A stretch of DNA of 64,000 nt. Origin: Thermovenabulum sp049723235. GTDB lineage: Bacteria; Bacillota; Thermosediminibacteria; Thermosediminibacterales; Thermosediminibacteraceae. The stretch lies in contig NZ_JBNARB010000013.1 in the NCBI RefSeq assembly GCF_049723235.1, positions 1-64,000 on the forward strand, read 5' to 3'. The position numbers were made by a program, and so were the translations under genes. The notes under the pieces were generated by a model. That model was not told the origin of the DNA. It ran no database searches and worked only from the letters and a program-made list of their open reading frames with translations. The first letter of the stretch is position 1; each line of letters starts with the position of its first letter. Shown in pieces: positions 28,022-35,315 of the stretch.

Positions 28022-28108
28022 TCCTTTCGATAAAGGCAAATCCGTCGAAAGGCGGAGGCGCAAAGCCACGGGTCTAAGGCAAATTGCTATGACGGCCGGG
28101 CTGCCGAA
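28022..28108 (+). ncRNA. cyclic di-GMP-I (GEMM) riboswitch, copy 2
   Basis: A second class I aptamer: GGCAAAT, stem CCGTC-GAAA-GGCGG, GCGCAAAGC, the second stem with GGTCTAAGG, then GGCCGGGCTGCCG. No terminator lies between it and the gene. The ribosome site AAGGGGG (28110-28116) directly follows P1, and upstream TCCTTTCG could extend P1 into CGAAAAAGG and mask that site. Translational OFF control is therefore plausible. The two copies are about 150 bases apart and similar but not identical, so this is a tandem arrangement with two different expression platforms. Confidence 0.92.
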
Positions 28109-28125
28109 AAAGGGGGTCAATTATA

Positions 28126-28968
28126 ATGAAAAAAATAGAGGCTCTGTTAATAAGCCTGTTTTTGTTAGTATTTATATTTATACCTATGTCTATCATTTTT
28201 GCTGACGAATTAGAAAAAATAGAAAAAAATGGTGTAATTATAATTAAACCTCCATTAAAAGTGGAAGGAAAAGTATGTATTGCGGGGAATACATCAAAAG
28301 AGAAAATAAAAATCCTTGTCAGAAAGGGAAATAAACAAATATGGTATAATGTCGACTTAAATGATGATAAAAAATTTGAAAAGACTTTATGGCTAACGGA
28401 AGGAAAAGGAGAATACACGATTAGCGTGATGGTGCATGAATACGACAGAAAATACAGCTATGGGCCAACTTTCAAGGTTATTAATACTCTCGAGTTGGAC
28501 AAGTATTTGACGCCTTCAAAGGATGTGGAAAGCGATGCGCCGGAAATAATTACGCTGGCAAAGAAATTGACGGAAGGTAAAAATTCTGACATAGAGAAGA
28601 TGAGGGCGATCTACGAATGGGTGGTAAAAAATATCGAATACGACTTTGAAAAGTACTCAGAACATCAAAGGGGAAATTACAATAACGTCTACGGTGCTTT
28701 AAATACTTTGAAAACGAGAAAAGGGGTTTGCTACGACTTTGCAGCATTAACCGCTGCCCTCGGGCGGGCAGCAGGAGTGAAGGTGAAACTCGTCAAGGGG
28801 GAGGGGAAACTTGGGGACTTTCAGGGATTACATACATGGAATGAATTTTTTAGCGAAGAAGAAAATAAATGGATAAACATAGATACTACATTCGGTGCTG
28901 TAGGTGAAGAGGAATATTTTGATAACGAATATTTCAACAGAAACCATTTCAAAATAGAGGAATATTAA
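28126..28968 (+). CDS. secreted transglutaminase-like cysteine protease
   Basis: A 280-aa protein with a signal peptide (residues 1-25, ending IIFADE), a beta-rich N-terminal region (about 30-125), and a transglutaminase-core domain (about 140-265). The catalytic triad is visible: Cys202 in GVCYDFAALTAALGRAAGV, His236 in GLHTWNEFF and Asp253 in INIDTTFG. Most bacterial members are proteases or peptidases acting outside the cell rather than cross-linkers. It is the only gene after the tandem c-di-GMP-I riboswitches, so it should be made when c-di-GMP is low. By analogy with c-di-GMP-repressed proteases that cut surface adhesins in Clostridioides, it may trim the matrix made by the next operon; this is a hypothesis. 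Confidence 0.85.
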   Translation: MKKIEALLISLFLLVFIFIPMSIIFADELEKIEKNGVIIIKPPLKVEGKVCIAGNTSKEKIKILVRKGNKQIWYNVDLNDDKKFEKTLWLTEGKGEYTISVMVHEYDRKYSYGPTFKVINTLELDKYLTPSKDVESDAPEIITLAKKLTEGKNSDIEKMRAIYEWVVKNIEYDFEKYSEHQRGNYNNVYGALNTLKTRKGVCYDFAALTAALGRAAGVKVKLVKGEGKLGDFQGLHTWNEFFSEEENKWINIDTTFGAVGEEEYFDNEYFNRNHFKIEEY

Positions 28969-29250
28969 GAAAGATATAAAAATAAAAATTAAAATATAGT
29001 CAAGTAAAACGAGAAGGAATAAAAAAAGATAAAAAATTTTAAAGAAGGATAAAAAAATTAAAAATAAATATAAAAAAACCCGAAGCCTCTGCTAAGCTTA
29101 ATATGATGTAAATTATGGCAGTGATAAGGAAATAAAATGGACAATATATAAGGTCTTCAATTGAAATTTAATAGAAGACTTTAATTTTTACAATCATGCA
29201 AAAGCACTTAAAAATACAAATTATTACAAAAAGCAACAAAATTAACACAT
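28969..29250. other. A+T-rich intergenic spacer
   Basis: Extremely A+T-rich, with purine-rich runs of the AAAAATTAAAAATAAA kind. I see no ORF, stable hairpin with T tract, or repeat array here. Confidence 0.6.
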
Positions 29251-29279
29251 TGACATATAATGGAAAGACTGTTATTTTG
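29251..29279 (+). promoter_or_regulatory. putative promoter of the c-di-GMP-II leader
   Basis: TTGACA at 29251-29256 and TATTTT at 29274-29279 are spaced by 17 bases. The -35 is perfect and the -10 is weak. The start would lie about 40 bases before the aptamer. Confidence 0.5.
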
Positions 29280-29325
29280 ATATTGTCATTAATTTTATTA
29301 TAAATAACTATATAACAATATATAA

Positions 29326-29403
29326 ATTGGGGGACAATGAAGTATGTCCTCTAATGTGGGCACCTATGGGGACATACTGAGTCAATGGTGCAACCGACCC
29401 AAT
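29326..29403 (+). ncRNA. cyclic di-GMP-II riboswitch
   Basis: Matches the class II pseudoknot aptamer. P1 is ATTGGG (29326-29331) with CCCAAT (29398-29403). A long stem AGTATGTCC (29341-29349) pairs with GGACATACT (29370-29378). The loop segment GGGCACC pairs with GGTGC downstream, forming the pseudoknot, and the conserved 3' element GTGCAACCGACC is present. The 3' P1 strand is also the 5' arm of the following terminator. Ligand binding should hold it in P1 and allow read-through (ON switch). The family assignment is from remembered consensus; the pairing is seen directly. Confidence 0.9.
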
Positions 29404-29430
29404 CTTAAACGGATTGGGTCTTTTATTTTG
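29396..29430 (+). terminator. c-di-GMP-II expression-platform terminator
   Basis: GACCCAATC (29396-29404) pairs perfectly with GATTGGGTC (29412-29420) around TTAAACG and is followed by TTTTATTTT. The terminator's ATTGGG copies the 5' strand of P1, so terminator and aptamer compete for the same CCCAAT. Confidence 0.92.
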
Positions 29431-29523
29431 TGTAAAAATTCAATTTTATTTACATATTTTACAAAATAACTGGATATAAATAGTAAAGAATGCTTTAAAT
29501 GGAAAGTTACAAGGAGGATATTA

Positions 29524-30066
29524 ATGAAAATTATATTAAAGGTTATAAATATCCTAATCACAACAGCGTTAGTTATATTAATTGTTTTTTCTTCTCTTTT
29601 GATTTATCAAACAAGAACAGAAAATACCAAAATGGCATTCGTATTAGGGTACAAACCTCTAACAGTGCTATCAGGAAGTATGGCTCCTTTATTAATGCCA
29701 GGAGATGTAGTGGTAATTAAAAAGGTTAATCCCAATGATATAAAAAAAGGAGATATTATTACTTTTATTACAAATGACAATGTTTTAATTACCCATAGAG
29801 TAACAGAAATAATAGATAAAGATGGCAAAAGACTTTTTGAAACAAAAGGTGATGCGAATAATGTGGAAGATTCAAAGCTTGTAACTTCAGACAATATAAT
29901 TGGTGTAATGAAAATAAAAATCCCCTATGCAGGGTATATAGGAAGATATGCCAAAACACCCATTGGATATTTAGTTATGATATTAATTCCCGGTTTGCTT
30001 CTTTTAGCCGGAGAAGTAACAAATGTCTACAATACACTTATAAAACAAAGCAATACACAAAAATAA
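29524..30066 (+). CDS. sipW: SipW-type signal peptidase I
   Basis: A 180-aa membrane signal peptidase of the ER/SipW type. An N-terminal helix (about 6-27), the catalytic Ser52 in LSGSMAPLLMPGD, His91 in ITHRV (replacing the Lys of ordinary bacterial enzymes), an Asp-containing GDANNVEDS, and a C-terminal helix (about 148-170) are present. In Bacillus, SipW processes TasA and TapA. ATG 29524 follows AAGGAGG. It is first in the operon, upstream of proteins with matching SipW-type signals, which makes them its likely substrates. Confidence 0.93.
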   Translation: MKIILKVINILITTALVILIVFSSLLIYQTRTENTKMAFVLGYKPLTVLSGSMAPLLMPGDVVVIKKVNPNDIKKGDIITFITNDNVLITHRVTEIIDKDGKRLFETKGDANNVEDSKLVTSDNIIGVMKIKIPYAGYIGRYAKTPIGYLVMILIPGLLLLAGEVTNVYNTLIKQSNTQK

Positions 30067-30146
30067 AAACATAGTTTTTCAGCAAATCGGGGATAGAATA
30101 ATAAGAAACAAAAAGGGGGTGATGATAAAAATAATAAAATAAAAAG

Positions 30147-30173
30147 AGGTTATTCCCTAAAGGGAGATAACCT
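30147..30173. promoter_or_regulatory. hairpin in the sipW-tasA-like gap
   Basis: AGGTTATTCCC pairs with GGGAGATAACCT around TAAA with one bulge. No T tract follows on the + strand. On the - strand the adjoining A-rich sequence would read as a T tract. It may be an mRNA-stabilising or processing stem that raises expression of the fibre gene relative to sipW. Confidence 0.5.
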
Positions 30174-30269
30174 GACAAAATATTTATACTCCTAATACAA
30201 TTTTATCACAGTATGTAGAATTGTTAAGAGGGTTTTCAAAAAAATGAAAAAATTAAGGAGGCAACCGAA

Positions 30270-31025
30270 ATGAGAAGAAATATAATTATAAGTTTGATAC
30301 TAATCGCCTTATTGGCATTCGGAATAGGAGCGGGGACCTTTGCATGGTTTACAAGCCAGGCGGTAAGCCAGAATAATACTTTTACTTCGGGAACATTGAA
30401 ATTAAATGAAAATGGTTTATCCGATTTTGCTGATCTTGGGAATATTGGAAACATGGCGCCAGGAGATACCACAAAAGAGGTAAGTTTAGTAATAGAAAAT
30501 GATGGTACTTTAAACCTTGCATGGTTTGGAAAATTTAATGTTTCTCCTGCAGTGGAGAACGGTACGACAAAATTGGCAGAGGCTATTTACATAAAATACG
30601 CCAAAATGGAGTTTTTAAGAGCTGATGGTTCAACGTGGGAAACTACTGATGAATTTATTAAAGACGGTGTAGGAGCAGGCTTATATGGAAGTTATTACAA
30701 CAACCTTATTGATCCAACGCTTGGAGTTATAACTTTAAAGAACTTTTTAAATGACAACGCAATGGGAGCTGGCCCTGGTGTTCAAATGGGGGCTTTGAAA
30801 CCCGGCAATAAATATAAGTTTACATTTGTTCTGGGTTTGGCTCCTCTTGCAGGAAATGAATACCAGGGGGATGCAGAAGGTATTAATCCCATAAATATTT
30901 CTTATGAGGTAAATGCTACACAATTAGACTCAGGAGCCCTTGCAGCTTTAGATGCCCAGCATGATGAATATCAAAGTCTTACTAATCATTTGAGTTGGTT
31001 GAATCAGCAAATTGATAAACAATAA
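30270..31025 (+). CDS. TasA/CalY-family fibre subunit
   Basis: A 251-aa secreted protein of the TasA/camelysin family (M73 type). The SipW-type signal ends GAGTFAWFTSQAVSQNN and is followed by TFTSGTLKL, the family's conserved mature N-terminus. Later come MAPGDTTKEVSLVIENDGTL and the C-terminal GNEYQGDAEGINPINISYEV, which match the TasA jelly-roll fold. TasA proteins assemble into biofilm matrix fibres. AAGGAGG precedes ATG 30270. A strong hairpin follows the gene. It is the most TasA-like member of the operon and the likely major subunit. Confidence 0.88.
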   Translation: MRRNIIISLILIALLAFGIGAGTFAWFTSQAVSQNNTFTSGTLKLNENGLSDFADLGNIGNMAPGDTTKEVSLVIENDGTLNLAWFGKFNVSPAVENGTTKLAEAIYIKYAKMEFLRADGSTWETTDEFIKDGVGAGLYGSYYNNLIDPTLGVITLKNFLNDNAMGAGPGVQMGALKPGNKYKFTFVLGLAPLAGNEYQGDAEGINPINISYEVNATQLDSGALAALDAQHDEYQSLTNHLSWLNQQIDKQ

Positions 31026-31046
31026 AACAATAAAGAGAATCTAATC

Positions 31047-31072
31047 TTGGGGTGAGCAACAACTCACCCCAA
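31047..31072. promoter_or_regulatory. strong intercistronic hairpin
   Basis: TTGGGGTGAG (31047-31056) pairs perfectly with CTCACCCCAA (31063-31072) around CAACAA. No T tract follows, so a protective or attenuating mRNA stem is more likely than a terminator. It would let the upstream TasA-like gene outnumber the downstream genes. Confidence 0.65.
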
Positions 31073-31101
31073 AACACTAATCTTTGAAAGAGGTGTAGGA
31101 T

Positions 31102-32304
31102 GTGAAAGCTAAAATTTTTCTTGCTATTATCAGCATTGTTGTTGTTTTCTGCCTGATTGGAATGGGAACCATGGCATGGTTTACCAGCAGGGCAGAAAGC
31201 ACTGAAAATACTTTTGTGACCGGCACGCTGCACCTTGGAGGTAAAATTGATGGAACCTTTGAAAAGGAAAGATTTGCAACCCTGCAATTTAAGAATATGC
31301 AACCAAATGAAAGTAGAGAATTAGGGCCTATAGAATTGAAAAATATGGGCACCCTTCCTTTAAAAATTTACAGAATAAGCGCCGAAAATGCTGTAGGTAA
31401 CTTAGAACTGGCAGGGGTAATAGGGATAAAAGTAAGATTTGGAGACACTATTGTATTTGATGGCAAATTATCGGATCTTTTTTTCAATTCAAAAGGATTT
31501 TTTACTTTTGAACAAAGGTTATCTCCTGAGGAAGAAACCAGCTTTTTTGTAGAAATCAAAATGGATGAAACGGCAGATAACTCTTATCAGGGCAGAGAAC
31601 TTAGTTGCAATTTATTGATACATGCAGTCCAAACGAATAAAACTACGGTCATGATAATGGACAGTCTGGGAAATCCGCTTCCCGGAGCTGAATTTAGTTA
31701 TTGGAACGGGCAAAAATGGATTTCCTTAGGCACCACCGACAGCAGCGGAAGTATTGGGTCAATATTTCCACCAAATCTTTCAACAACTCATGTTCAAATA
31801 ACATATAAAGGCTATACTAAAACAGTGACCCAGGACATTAGGAATCAATCCTTTTTTGTTTTCGGTACATCCCCGGTAACGGTGAAACTTGTAGGAAGCG
31901 ACGGACAGCCTATTCCTGGAGCAGTGGCTACTGTTAGTTATGCACCTGATTATCCTGGACCGGTAGATGGAAGCTACAGGATTTTGGGGACAACGGATGA
32001 AAATGGTGAAGTTAAAGCCGAGCTTCTTCCCTATGATTATTATTTCAAAATGTATTATAAAGGAGCTTACACGGCAGGTATTTCGTATAACATTGTTGCA
32101 AATCCTGTAATTATTTTTAAGACGGGGAAAGTACACTCGCTTAGCGGTAAGTGCACATCTCTTCATCCTTCTTATGGTGGCTCATGGATTCCTTTTACTC
32201 AAGATATAGAACTTTTACCAATGAGCTATGAGTTCAAATTTAGCGATGGCAATCCTAACCAAACTGCTGAGGTTATTGCAGGCCAGGTGACGTATATACA
32301 TTAA
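31102..32304 (+). CDS. TasA/CalY-like protein fused to SpaA/Cna-B-like domains
   Basis: A 400-aa protein, start GTG 31102 after GAAAGAGG. The SipW-type signal ends MGTMAWFTSRAESTEN and is followed by TFVTGTLHLGG. A TasA-like domain spans about residues 35-180 (MQPNESRELGPIELKNMGT; MDETADNSYQG). Two prealbumin-like modules follow: DSLGNPLPGAEFSYWNG with TTDSSGSIG, and GSDGQPIPGAVATVSY with TTDENGEVKAELLPYDYYF. Such modules are common in pilin tips and MSCRAMM stalks. No LPXTG motif or sortase gene is seen. The fusion suggests a minor or adhesive subunit of the fibre. Confidence 0.85.
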   Translation: MKAKIFLAIISIVVVFCLIGMGTMAWFTSRAESTENTFVTGTLHLGGKIDGTFEKERFATLQFKNMQPNESRELGPIELKNMGTLPLKIYRISAENAVGNLELAGVIGIKVRFGDTIVFDGKLSDLFFNSKGFFTFEQRLSPEEETSFFVEIKMDETADNSYQGRELSCNLLIHAVQTNKTTVMIMDSLGNPLPGAEFSYWNGQKWISLGTTDSSGSIGSIFPPNLSTTHVQITYKGYTKTVTQDIRNQSFFVFGTSPVTVKLVGSDGQPIPGAVATVSYAPDYPGPVDGSYRILGTTDENGEVKAELLPYDYYFKMYYKGAYTAGISYNIVANPVIIFKTGKVHSLSGKCTSLHPSYGGSWIPFTQDIELLPMSYEFKFSDGNPNQTAEVIAGQVTYIH

Positions 32305-32311
32305 TTTTTTA

Positions 32312-32354
32312 AAAATAGGAAGAGGGGGGCTGAAGATATAAGCCTCCCTATTTT
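32312..32354. promoter_or_regulatory. imperfect intercistronic hairpin
   Basis: AAAATAGG...GAGG...CT pairs imperfectly with AG...CCTCCCTATTTT. It is followed by A's rather than T's, so it is not a clear terminator. It resembles the hairpins after the other operon genes. Confidence 0.4.
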
Positions 32355-32420
32355 AAAAAAGTTAACTATAAGTTTTAAAATGCAAAAGAAATTTTATAAA
32401 AAGGAAGGGGGGATAGTGGA

Positions 32421-33617
32421 TTGAATAATAGTCGAATGAGGTATGCTGTAGCGGTTTGTGCTACTATTTCTATACTAATTTTTGTTTTTAACAGTAATAC
32501 TATATTGCTTGCAACTAACGGTAACCCCGATGTTATATTAAATGTGTTTGGTCAGGGCTCTACGGGAAAAGCAATATTTGGAGGTGGAATCTGGGCTCCT
32601 GGGGGAAGTAAGACAGGCACCATGAGAATTCTAAATAATTATGGAGAGAGAGTAAGGGTAGAAAATTTCGGAATAAAAATAGACTTGGAAAAAGCAGATG
32701 GTCTGGTAAGCGAAAAAATTTCTCCCGAAAACAGCCTGTATGATATTTTTGCAAAGAATATGAAATTAACCATTAAAAAAGGAAGGTTCTTGGTATTTAC
32801 AGAAACCCTGTTTAACGGAAGCTTTTACGACCTTCTTTATATAGAAGGAAATGAAAGATACAGAGGATACGGCCTTCCGGACAGCTTAAAATTTAATATT
32901 CCTAAAAACGACTATACGGACTTAGAATACAGTGTACACATGGACGAAAACGCCGGGAACGATATGCAGGGTTTGAAAGCCACTGTAGCATTTCTTGTGA
33001 ACATAAATGAAAACCCCGTAATAAGAGAAAGAGAAGATGAAGAAGAACTGGTAGAAGAACCAATAGAACAATACCCGGATATAGGCGGGCACTGGGCTCA
33101 GGACTGCATTACGGCACTATTGCAGCATGAAATAATAAGAGGATACCCTGATGGCACGATAAAACCCGATAATTTTATTACCAGGGCGGAAGCGGCGGTG
33201 CTCGTGGCAAGAGCATTAAACCTGGATGAACAACAAGGAGATATACCCTACCAGGACACTTTGCCTGCGTGGGCAAAAGGTTATATAATTTCAGCAACAA
33301 AAAAAGGCATTTTCAAAGGCTATCCCGGGAATGTATTCAAACCCCAAAACAACATAACAAGGGAAGAAATGATAACTGTACTCGTAAGAGCCTTTGAAAA
33401 AAATATCCAAAAGGACGAAGAACTCAGCTTTAAAGACAAAGACCAGATAGGGCCCTGGGCACTGGAACCCATAAAAGCGGCGGTACAAAACCAAATAATA
33501 ACGGGATATTCTGATAACAAACTAAGACCGAAAGACAGTATCACCAGGGCAGAAACCTTCACAATAATATGCAAACTCCTGGGGTACCATCAGCAGCATA
33601 TAAATACCGATAGATAG
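32421..33617 (+). CDS. TasA-like domain fused to SLH domains (probable fibre anchor)
   Basis: A 398-aa protein, TTG start 32421 behind AAGGAAGGGGGG. A signal peptide (about 8-31) is followed by a ~170-residue domain with TasA-like traits (TGTMRILNNYGERVRVENFG; MDENAGNDMQGLKATVAFLV). After an acidic linker (REREDEEELVEEPIEQ) come three canonical SLH modules: DIGGHWAQDCITALLQHEII with GYPDGTIKPDNFITRAEA; WAKGYIISATKKGIFKGYPG; and IGPWALEPIKAAVQNQIITG. SLH modules bind the cell-wall polymer, so this is a good candidate for the base that attaches the fibre, the position TapA holds in Bacillus. The TasA likeness of the N-domain is by eye. Confidence 0.82.
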   Translation: MNNSRMRYAVAVCATISILIFVFNSNTILLATNGNPDVILNVFGQGSTGKAIFGGGIWAPGGSKTGTMRILNNYGERVRVENFGIKIDLEKADGLVSEKISPENSLYDIFAKNMKLTIKKGRFLVFTETLFNGSFYDLLYIEGNERYRGYGLPDSLKFNIPKNDYTDLEYSVHMDENAGNDMQGLKATVAFLVNINENPVIREREDEEELVEEPIEQYPDIGGHWAQDCITALLQHEIIRGYPDGTIKPDNFITRAEAAVLVARALNLDEQQGDIPYQDTLPAWAKGYIISATKKGIFKGYPGNVFKPQNNITREEMITVLVRAFEKNIQKDEELSFKDKDQIGPWALEPIKAAVQNQIITGYSDNKLRPKDSITRAETFTIICKLLGYHQQHINTDR

Positions 33618-33632
33618 AGGAGGTGAGATCTA

Positions 33633-35018
33633 TTGAATAGGATAAAAAACACATTGACGAGAGCTTTAATAATTGTATTTTCAGGATTAATGATAAGCAC
33701 TACATTTTTAATTAATGACAAAACAGCAGCGTGGTTCACATCCAGGGCTGAATACAGTTTTCAAGTGCAGGCTGCATCTGAAGAAGACATAATAGAAGAA
33801 CTTTTCACTACAAGCGGGGGGAAAAAGACCAATCTAAACCCCGATACTATAATAGTAAAAAAAGCAAAAGACATGAAACCGAACTTTATAATATATTTCA
33901 CCTTAGAAGATGAAAACAAAAAAAGCAAAACCGGTAGAATAACCGACTACATTCTCCATATTAACCCGTTAGAAATAGATAATAATGGACAAATAAAAAT
34001 ACCTATAAAACTAAAATTCAATTACAGGGACCTAGTATACCTGTGGAACAACTACGACGGAACTACTAAAGGTATAATTACTCTAAAGTACTTAAACGGG
34101 TTTATAGTAAAAGAATACCCCGTAGAATTTGAAAATAGTTTCCTGTGGGCAAAGGCGGCAGCTATGCTGACGGGAGCAGAGGAAAAAAGCTACGATAAAA
34201 ACAAAAAATATGACTTAGAAAAACAAATGAAGGAGCATACAGCAAAAATAATCGAGGAGATAGCGGGCAATATCAGGTGGCAGGAAATAGCAGAATCCCC
34301 CAGGGTGGAGCGTTTCACGAAAGATACAATAAATCCCTTTGAAAAAATACAATTGGAAGAAGAACAAAAAAATATAATAGACATAATTGTGCCTGGATTA
34401 AGGGAATATATAGAAAGAATGTATAACTACATAGAAAAAATAGTAATTAATCTTAATGAAAAGAATGCCGAAATAGAAAAGCAAAATATGATAATAGAAG
34501 AAATGCTGCGGGAAAACGCAAAATTACAAAAAGAAAAAGAAGAACTATTTAAAGAGAAACAGGAACTTGAAAAGCAAAACGCAGAACTAAAAGAGGAGAT
34601 AGAAAGACTTGAAAAAAGAATAGAGGGATTAGAAAGTGTAAACGAGAGATTAGCAGAAGAAAATAGAAAAAAAGATGAAGAAAAAAATCAACTTCAACAA
34701 CAAATGCAAGAAATAATAAAGGAGGCAGAGCAAGGAGGAAACACAAAGGAAGTGTCCAATGAAGAAGGCACTATAAAAATCCCGGAAGAAGGTAATGGAG
34801 AAAATGAAAGTGAATCAATAGCCAGTGAAGAAAATTCCAGTATAAACCAAAATAATGAAATAAATGCTGATACTAAAACGCCTCAGCAAATAATTACTGA
34901 AATGTCTTCTGAAACGAAAAATACCACACTGGATACCAATGAAAATAATTCGGGTACAGGAATTACAAACGACAATGCGGTTGAAAGTTCCACTCAAATA
35001 AATGAAAATAAAAATTAA
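33633..35018 (+). CDS. coiled-coil surface protein with SipW-type signal
   Basis: A 461-aa protein, TTG start 33633 after GAGGAGGTGAG. The signal segment ends DKTAAWFTSRAEYSFQVQAAS, matching the AWFTSRAE motif of the other operon products, so SipW is the likely processor. Residues about 45-180 form a beta-rich domain. About 270-370 is a long Glu/Lys-rich heptad coiled coil (EELFKEKQELEKQNAELKEE). The C-terminal ~90 residues are Asn/Glu/Ser/Thr-rich and probably disordered. Function unknown; spacer, cap or cross-linker of the fibre are options. It is the last gene of the operon. Confidence 0.8.
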   Translation: MNRIKNTLTRALIIVFSGLMISTTFLINDKTAAWFTSRAEYSFQVQAASEEDIIEELFTTSGGKKTNLNPDTIIVKKAKDMKPNFIIYFTLEDENKKSKTGRITDYILHINPLEIDNNGQIKIPIKLKFNYRDLVYLWNNYDGTTKGIITLKYLNGFIVKEYPVEFENSFLWAKAAAMLTGAEEKSYDKNKKYDLEKQMKEHTAKIIEEIAGNIRWQEIAESPRVERFTKDTINPFEKIQLEEEQKNIIDIIVPGLREYIERMYNYIEKIVINLNEKNAEIEKQNMIIEEMLRENAKLQKEKEELFKEKQELEKQNAELKEEIERLEKRIEGLESVNERLAEENRKKDEEKNQLQQQMQEIIKEAEQGGNTKEVSNEEGTIKIPEEGNGENESESIASEENSSINQNNEINADTKTPQQIITEMSSETKNTTLDTNENNSGTGITNDNAVESSTQINENKN

Positions 35019-35045
35019 ACATATAAATATTAACCCCTGTTAATA

Positions 35046-35113
35046 ATATGCCCCCTTGTGGTAGACAGTTAAAATAATAAAACTGTTTAACATAAGGAGG
35101 GGCATATTTTTTT
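35046..35113 (+). terminator. terminator-like inverted repeat after the fibre operon
   Basis: ATATGCCCCCTT (35046-35057) pairs with AAGGAGGGGCATAT (35094-35107) over a 36-base loop and is followed by a T tract. The loop contains ACAGTT/AACTGT. It overlaps the left end of an IS remnant, so its role as terminator may be accidental. Confidence 0.55.
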
Positions 35114-35211
35114 GGGAGAATAATTACGCTGAAACTGCTCAGAAATATCAGGTATATGAAAACGGCGGTTTTGAAGCCTTGCAGGATAGACGTGGTAAAA
35201 GCACTGTCTAC
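35061..35211 (+). mobile_element. internally deleted IS3/IS150-type remnant (MITE-like)
   Basis: GTAGACAGT (35061-35069) and its inverse ACTGTCTAC (35203-35211) bound a 151-base stretch. Inside, frame W-E-N-N-YAETAQKYQV then YENGGFEALQDRRGK reproduces two parts of an IS3-family OrfA helix-turn-helix protein, with the recognition-helix segment between them missing. No OrfB remains. This is a decayed or MITE-like derivative, probably mobile only in trans if at all. Confidence 0.65.
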
Positions 35212-35315
35212 TTGACAGGGGGTAGGTCAATTTTTTTTGAATAGCAAAATATAGAAATATTTCTAAAAATTATTTATAATATACATAAAATCAACTTATT
35301 AAAGAGGGAATTACA

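Noticed and set aside
28969..29250. Possible repeat array or CRISPR in the A-rich spacer
   Set aside because: Only simple A+T-rich runs; no regular repeat-spacer pattern. No CRISPR array or cas gene was seen anywhere in the window.
29499..29720. A 73-aa frame at the sipW start
   Set aside because: Out of frame with sipW, which has a good ribosome site and full family motifs.
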